From assembly GCA_020853405.1 (NCBI GenBank), contig JADYYZ010000363.1, forward strand, positions 1 to 6,228: DNA of 6,228 nucleotides, read 5' to 3'. Below the pieces are notes generated by a model that saw nothing but the letters and a program-made list of their open reading frames with translations, did not search any database and was not told the DNA's origin. The number at the start of each line of letters is the position of its first letter. Position 1 is the stretch's first letter. The DNA is from Acetobacteraceae bacterium (GTDB lineage Bacteria; Pseudomonadota; Alphaproteobacteria; Acetobacterales; Acetobacteraceae). The translations under genes were made by a program, and so were the position numbers. Shown here piece by piece: positions 5,971-6,228 of the stretch.

Positions 5971-5985
5971 GGCCCGGCCGGGCGG
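5971..5985 (+). repeat. 15-nt GC word with 12-bp palindrome, copy 2 (upstream of the operon)
   Basis: GGCCCGGCCGGGCGG, with the perfect palindrome at 5972-5983, is identical to the minus-strand sequence at 2324-2310. It lies about 105 bp upstream of the first gene of the importer operon, in a plausible operator position. The composition makes a chance match quite possible. Confidence 0.3.
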
Positions 5986-6122
5986 GGTGGGGCGGCGCGC
6001 CGGATGCGGCGGCGCCGGCTCCCTTCCCCCCGCAGCCCTGCTGCCCGGCCAGCGCGAGGCAGGGCCACTCGCGCATCGGCCGAAACTCACCTAAGACGCC
6101 CACGCATGGGGGGGCCAGCGTG

Positions 6123-6228
6123 ATGCCGACCGACTCGCTGATCGTCGACGGCGCGGTGGCGGCACTGCTGGTGCTGTCGGCGGTGCTCGCCAGCCTGCGC
6201 GGATTCGTGCACGAAACCCTTGGCATGC
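6123..6228 (+). CDS. cvpA: Probable CvpA family membrane protein, 3'-truncated by the window edge
   Basis: Thirty-five codons are visible from ATG 6123 to the window end. The start looks like CvpA (colicin V production protein family): a short polar N-terminus with an Asp (IVDGAV), a hydrophobic first membrane helix (about residues 11-24, rich in Ala, Leu and Val), then SLRGFVHETLGM. This last part corresponds to the family's conserved 'LRGFVRE-L' pattern after the first helix. A run of seven G (6108-6114) lies 8 nt ahead and could serve as the ribosome-binding site; an in-frame GTG at 6120 is an alternative start. In many proteobacteria cvpA stands next to purF and often radA. Here it is divergent from the importer operon, and purF, if present, would lie beyond the window. 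Only one helix is visible, so the call is moderate. Confidence 0.65.
   Translation, partial: MPTDSLIVDGAVAALLVLSAVLASLRGFVHETLGM

Larger units (their letters stand above)
5866..6122. promoter_or_regulatory. Divergent intergenic region between the importer operon and cvpA-like gene
   Basis: This stretch of about 257 bp must hold the promoters for both directions. I see no convincing -35/-10 pair on either strand. The only less GC-rich spot is around 6081-6096 (GAAACTCACCTAAGA) ahead of the plus-strand gene. It contains the 12-bp palindrome GCCCGGCCGGGC (5972-5983) and a 7-bp inverted repeat GCCCTGC (6035-6041) / GCAGGGC (6059-6065). No coding frame here shows recognisable motifs. A regulator-binding role for either repeat is speculation. 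Confidence 0.5.

Noticed and set aside
6079..6096. Possible -10-like element (CTAAGA) before the cvpA-like gene
   Set aside because: There is no matching -35 element at a proper distance. It stands out only because it is the least GC-rich spot in the region.
4783..6123. Long plus-strand frame opposite the M19 gene, running up to the cvpA-like start
   Set aside because: It mirrors the M19 gene and shows no motifs. Its end next to the cvpA-like ATG is coincidental.
4808..6226. Open minus-strand frame continuing upstream of the binding-protein gene to the window edge, as if it were a protein of nearly 1000 residues
   Set aside because: The binding protein has its own signal peptide and ribosome-binding site at 4807. 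The upstream part covers the well-supported M19 gene in another frame and gives only Arg/Pro/Ala-rich sequence without motifs.
1..6228. Search for tRNA, rRNA, CRISPR, insertion sequences, att sites or an origin
   Set aside because: No regularly spaced repeats, transposase motifs, terminal inverted repeats of an element, tRNA-like cloverleaf or DnaA-box cluster were seen by eye.

Overview
This is a GC-rich window (roughly two-thirds or more G+C by eye) from a Gram-negative bacterium. GC-ending codons, a PEP-CTERM protein, a Tat-like signal on a periplasmic binding protein and a probable cvpA gene together suggest a high-GC proteobacterium. An alphaproteobacterium of the Acetobacteraceae/Rhodospirillales kind is my best guess, but this is an inference from style and not from a marker gene.

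Layout from left to right. (1) Positions 1-534, plus strand: the 3' part of a secreted protein with a C-terminal PEP-CTERM sorting tail. (2) 535-882: non-coding, holding three inverted repeats. Two lie in tandem just after the PEP-CTERM stop, and the third lies closer to the next gene. (3) 883-1356, plus: a complete VOC-superfamily protein of the PhnB / '3-demethylubiquinone-9 3-methyltransferase domain' type. (4) 1357-1459: a short convergent gap with nested GC-rich hairpins, probably a two-way terminator. (5) 5865 down to 1460, minus: a four-gene operon read in the order M19-family dipeptidase-like enzyme, family 5 solute-binding protein, DppB-type permease, DppC-type permease. (6) 5866-6122: a divergent intergenic region. 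(7) 6123-6228, plus: the first 35 codons of a probable CvpA membrane protein, cut by the window edge.

The minus-strand operon is the main content. The binding protein would capture a peptide-like solute in the periplasm, the two permeases would form the channel, and the dipeptidase-like protein has no signal peptide and would act on the imported compound in the cytoplasm. Spacing is tight: 5 nt between enzyme and binding protein, 29 nt to the first permease, and an overlap or short gap between the permeases. No ATP-binding (DppD/DppF-type) gene is present, and the operon ends against a convergent gene, so the ATPases must be encoded elsewhere.

The most unusual observation is in the M19 enzyme. 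The late metal and substrate positions (two His, one Asp, the Arg of the 'RN' motif) are present. However, the N-terminal His-x-Asp is replaced by Cys-x-Gln, and the usual metal-bridging Glu appears to be Gln. The fold is otherwise intact, which fits a divergent subfamily with altered metal use better than a decayed gene. The rest of the window looks ordinary.
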